59,451 bases of DNA from Armatimonadota bacterium (GTDB lineage Bacteria > Armatimonadota > Armatimonadia > Armatimonadales > Capsulimonadaceae). Location: assembly GCA_025353925.1 (NCBI GenBank), contig JANXNV010000032.1, positions 1-59,451 of the forward strand. The letters are read 5' to 3'. Positions 58,283-59,451 of this stretch are shown piece after piece. The first letter of the stretch is position 1. Each line of letters starts with the position of its first letter. The position numbers and the translations under genes were made by a program. Under the pieces are notes generated by a model. The model ran no database searches and had not been told where the DNA came from. It saw only the letters and a list, made by a program, of their open reading frames with translations.

Positions 58283-59451
58283 TTACAGTAGTGCTTCAAT
58301 CAAATCTGCGCTGCGTTTGACTCCCGGCTCGGCCTGCATCCGAAAGCTCAGTGCCGCCACTTTCGTTCCTATTTCCCCTGACCGCAGCAGCCTTTCCAGG
58401 CGATATCGCAAAGAATGCGCGGAGAAATCCGACGGCAGCAGCCGCAGTCCCCAGCCTTCCCGCTGAATATGCGCGGCGTTCTCAAATTGATCGAAGCCGC
58501 GCGGCACGATGATCGAGGGGATACCGTAGTAACACGCCGCCTGCGTAGTGCCTACGCCGCCCTGATGTACGATTGCCGCCATCTGCGGGAACAAGTCGGC
58601 GTAGGGGGCATAACGCAGCACACGGACACGCCCGCTGAGCGGCTTCGGAATTGGCATGTCCTCTGCTGCTCCGAGCAGGACAGCGTTCCAGGGGGTCGGA
58701 GCGACGGCTTTCAGGGCCGCTTCGTAGAAGCCACGCGGGTCGTTCACGACGGAGGAGCCAAGCGTGAAGAGAATGGTGGGAGGGATTGTCGCATTATTCT
58801 CCTGCGCGGAGCCGTAGCGAGGCATATCGCCGCCGTCTGACCGGGCATATCCGCCGACCTGGAACCACTCCGGCCAGTCGCTGGGCCGGGGGAAGAATGC
58901 CGGGGACCACAGGCCGAGTGTCAGCAGTTTCGAGTAAGCTCCTCCCGCCATGATGTTCGTGCGCGGCTCGGCACCCAGCTTTTTGTATTCCTCTGCCGCC
59001 AGCTCGTCGATGCCGGCAAAGATCTGGTATCCCAGCTTCCAGCCCAGACGGTTCAGAAAGGCCGGACTGTTTTTCCAGGCGACCCCCGGCGGGGGATAGA
59101 CCGCCGTCTCGTGGATTAAGGTCGCCGCGCTTGCGCTGACCCAGGGGACCCCCGTGCGCTCGGCGACGATGGGCGCGGCAAGCTGGATCGTGTGGCTGAT
59201 AAAAAGGTCGGCTTCCCGTGCCAGCGGCTCCAGAGATTTGACGGCGGGGGCAATGGCGGGAATCAACGCTTCCTCAAAAATTGTGCGTACGGGGTCGGTC
59301 CGGTGTGCCTTCAGCATGCGGCGCATCATATCCGAGTCCCACTGCGGGTCCTCTCCGGCAATGGTCGCCGAGAAGCCCAAAGCCCCCGCTTTTTCGGCAA
59401 ACAGCGGACTAAGGGCGAAGTGTATATGATGGCCCCGAAGTTTTAATTCCG
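58283..59451 (-). CDS. Family 1 glycosyltransferase, UGT/MGT type (partial, 5' end outside window)
   Basis: The frame is open past the window edge: in front of LGFSATIAGEDPQWD the sequence reads ELKLRGHHIHFALSPLFAEK, the usual N-terminal beta strand of GT1 enzymes, so an internal TTG start at 59380 is not right. The C-terminal half has TILFTLGSSVVNDPRGFYEA, VRVLRYAPYADLFPQMAAIV, HQGGVGTTQAACYYGIPSII and VPRGFDQFENAAHIQREGWG, the nucleotide-sugar signature of macrolide or sterol glycosyltransferases. The acceptor is unknown. It ends 9 bp from the GDPD-like gene and converges with it. Confidence 0.92.
   Translation of the reverse strand, partial: ELKLRGHHIHFALSPLFAEKAGALGFSATIAGEDPQWDSDMMRRMLKAHRTDPVRTIFEEALIPAIAPAVKSLEPLAREADLFISHTIQLAAPIVAERTGVPWVSASAATLIHETAVYPPPGVAWKNSPAFLNRLGWKLGYQIFAGIDELAAEEYKKLGAEPRTNIMAGGAYSKLLTLGLWSPAFFPRPSDWPEWFQVGGYARSDGGDMPRYGSAQENNATIPPTILFTLGSSVVNDPRGFYEAALKAVAPTPWNAVLLGAAEDMPIPKPLSGRVRVLRYAPYADLFPQMAAIVHQGGVGTTQAACYYGIPSIIVPRGFDQFENAAHIQREGWGLRLLPSDFSAHSLRYRLERLLRSGEIGTKVAALSFRMQAEPGVKRSADLIEALL

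Overview
This 59.5 kb window looks like part of a bacterial chromosome of moderately high GC. It holds a decaying accessory and defence island of about 35 kb (roughly 0.6-35.4 kb) and then ordinary chromosomal genes (35.4-59.4 kb). The core genes include two radical-SAM enzymes of the futalosine menaquinone route (mqnE, mqnC), a long RelA/SpoT protein, MutS2, Aat, Cax, CorA and an exopolysaccharide operon. Many promoters have a TANNNT box exactly 6 nt before the start codon, as described for leaderless genes in Deinococcus and Actinobacteria. The set would fit an Armatimonadota-like or Deinococcus-like lineage, but no rRNA is present and the taxon is inference only.

Island, left part (0.6-8.7 kb). 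It holds a CBASS-type pair (CD-NTase plus S-4TM pore effector) behind a small zinc-ribbon gene, a small WYL-like gene coupled to an OLD-family ATPase-TOPRIM nuclease, a cobalamin-binding protein gene broken by a 23-bp tandem duplication, and an unusual two-gene unit of an HNH-RNA ligase fusion followed by a nucleotidyltransferase-like protein. Middle part (8.7-19.8 kb). Three copies of a degenerate 'tail' repeat are interspersed with an N-formylglutamate amidohydrolase, an unknown 540-aa protein and an AbiEi/AbiEii toxin-antitoxin pair. Then come an MqsR/MqsA pair whose toxin carries an internal amber codon, an orphan XRE antitoxin, and a run of small overlapping genes (ATP-grasp remnant, two SUKH/SMI1 remnants, ankyrin, DUF1963-like) that resembles a polymorphic-toxin immunity array. 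Right part (19.8-35.4 kb). An SNF2 helicase and a giant GHKL ATPase form a tightly coupled pair that may be a defence system. They are followed by uncharacterised mobile-element-type genes on the minus strand, a RecB/RNase-H-like nuclease, a frameshifted polymerase-palm-like gene and an XRE regulator just upstream of tRNA-Thr.

Core part. After tRNA-Thr come DUF488, tag, a small charged protein, relA/spoT, a dead MNT/HEPN remnant, mqnE-mqnC, an AIM24-like protein, a geranylgeranyl-reductase-family flavoprotein with aat, an M50 peptidase, a DUF4864 secreted protein, cax, corA and galE. The plus-strand exopolysaccharide operon (sugar transferase, Wzz-like, CpsD-like, family 2 glycosyltransferase, small membrane protein) runs into mutS2. 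It is followed by tRNA-Val, tRNA-Phe, a catalytically altered GDPD and a family 1 glycosyltransferase that leaves the window.

The main biological points are the candidate RNA-repair unit (7.1-8.7 kb), the candidate helicase-GHKL defence pair (19.8-26.1 kb), a consistent leaderless promoter architecture, and an island where at least six genes are visibly broken and short tandem duplications are concentrated.
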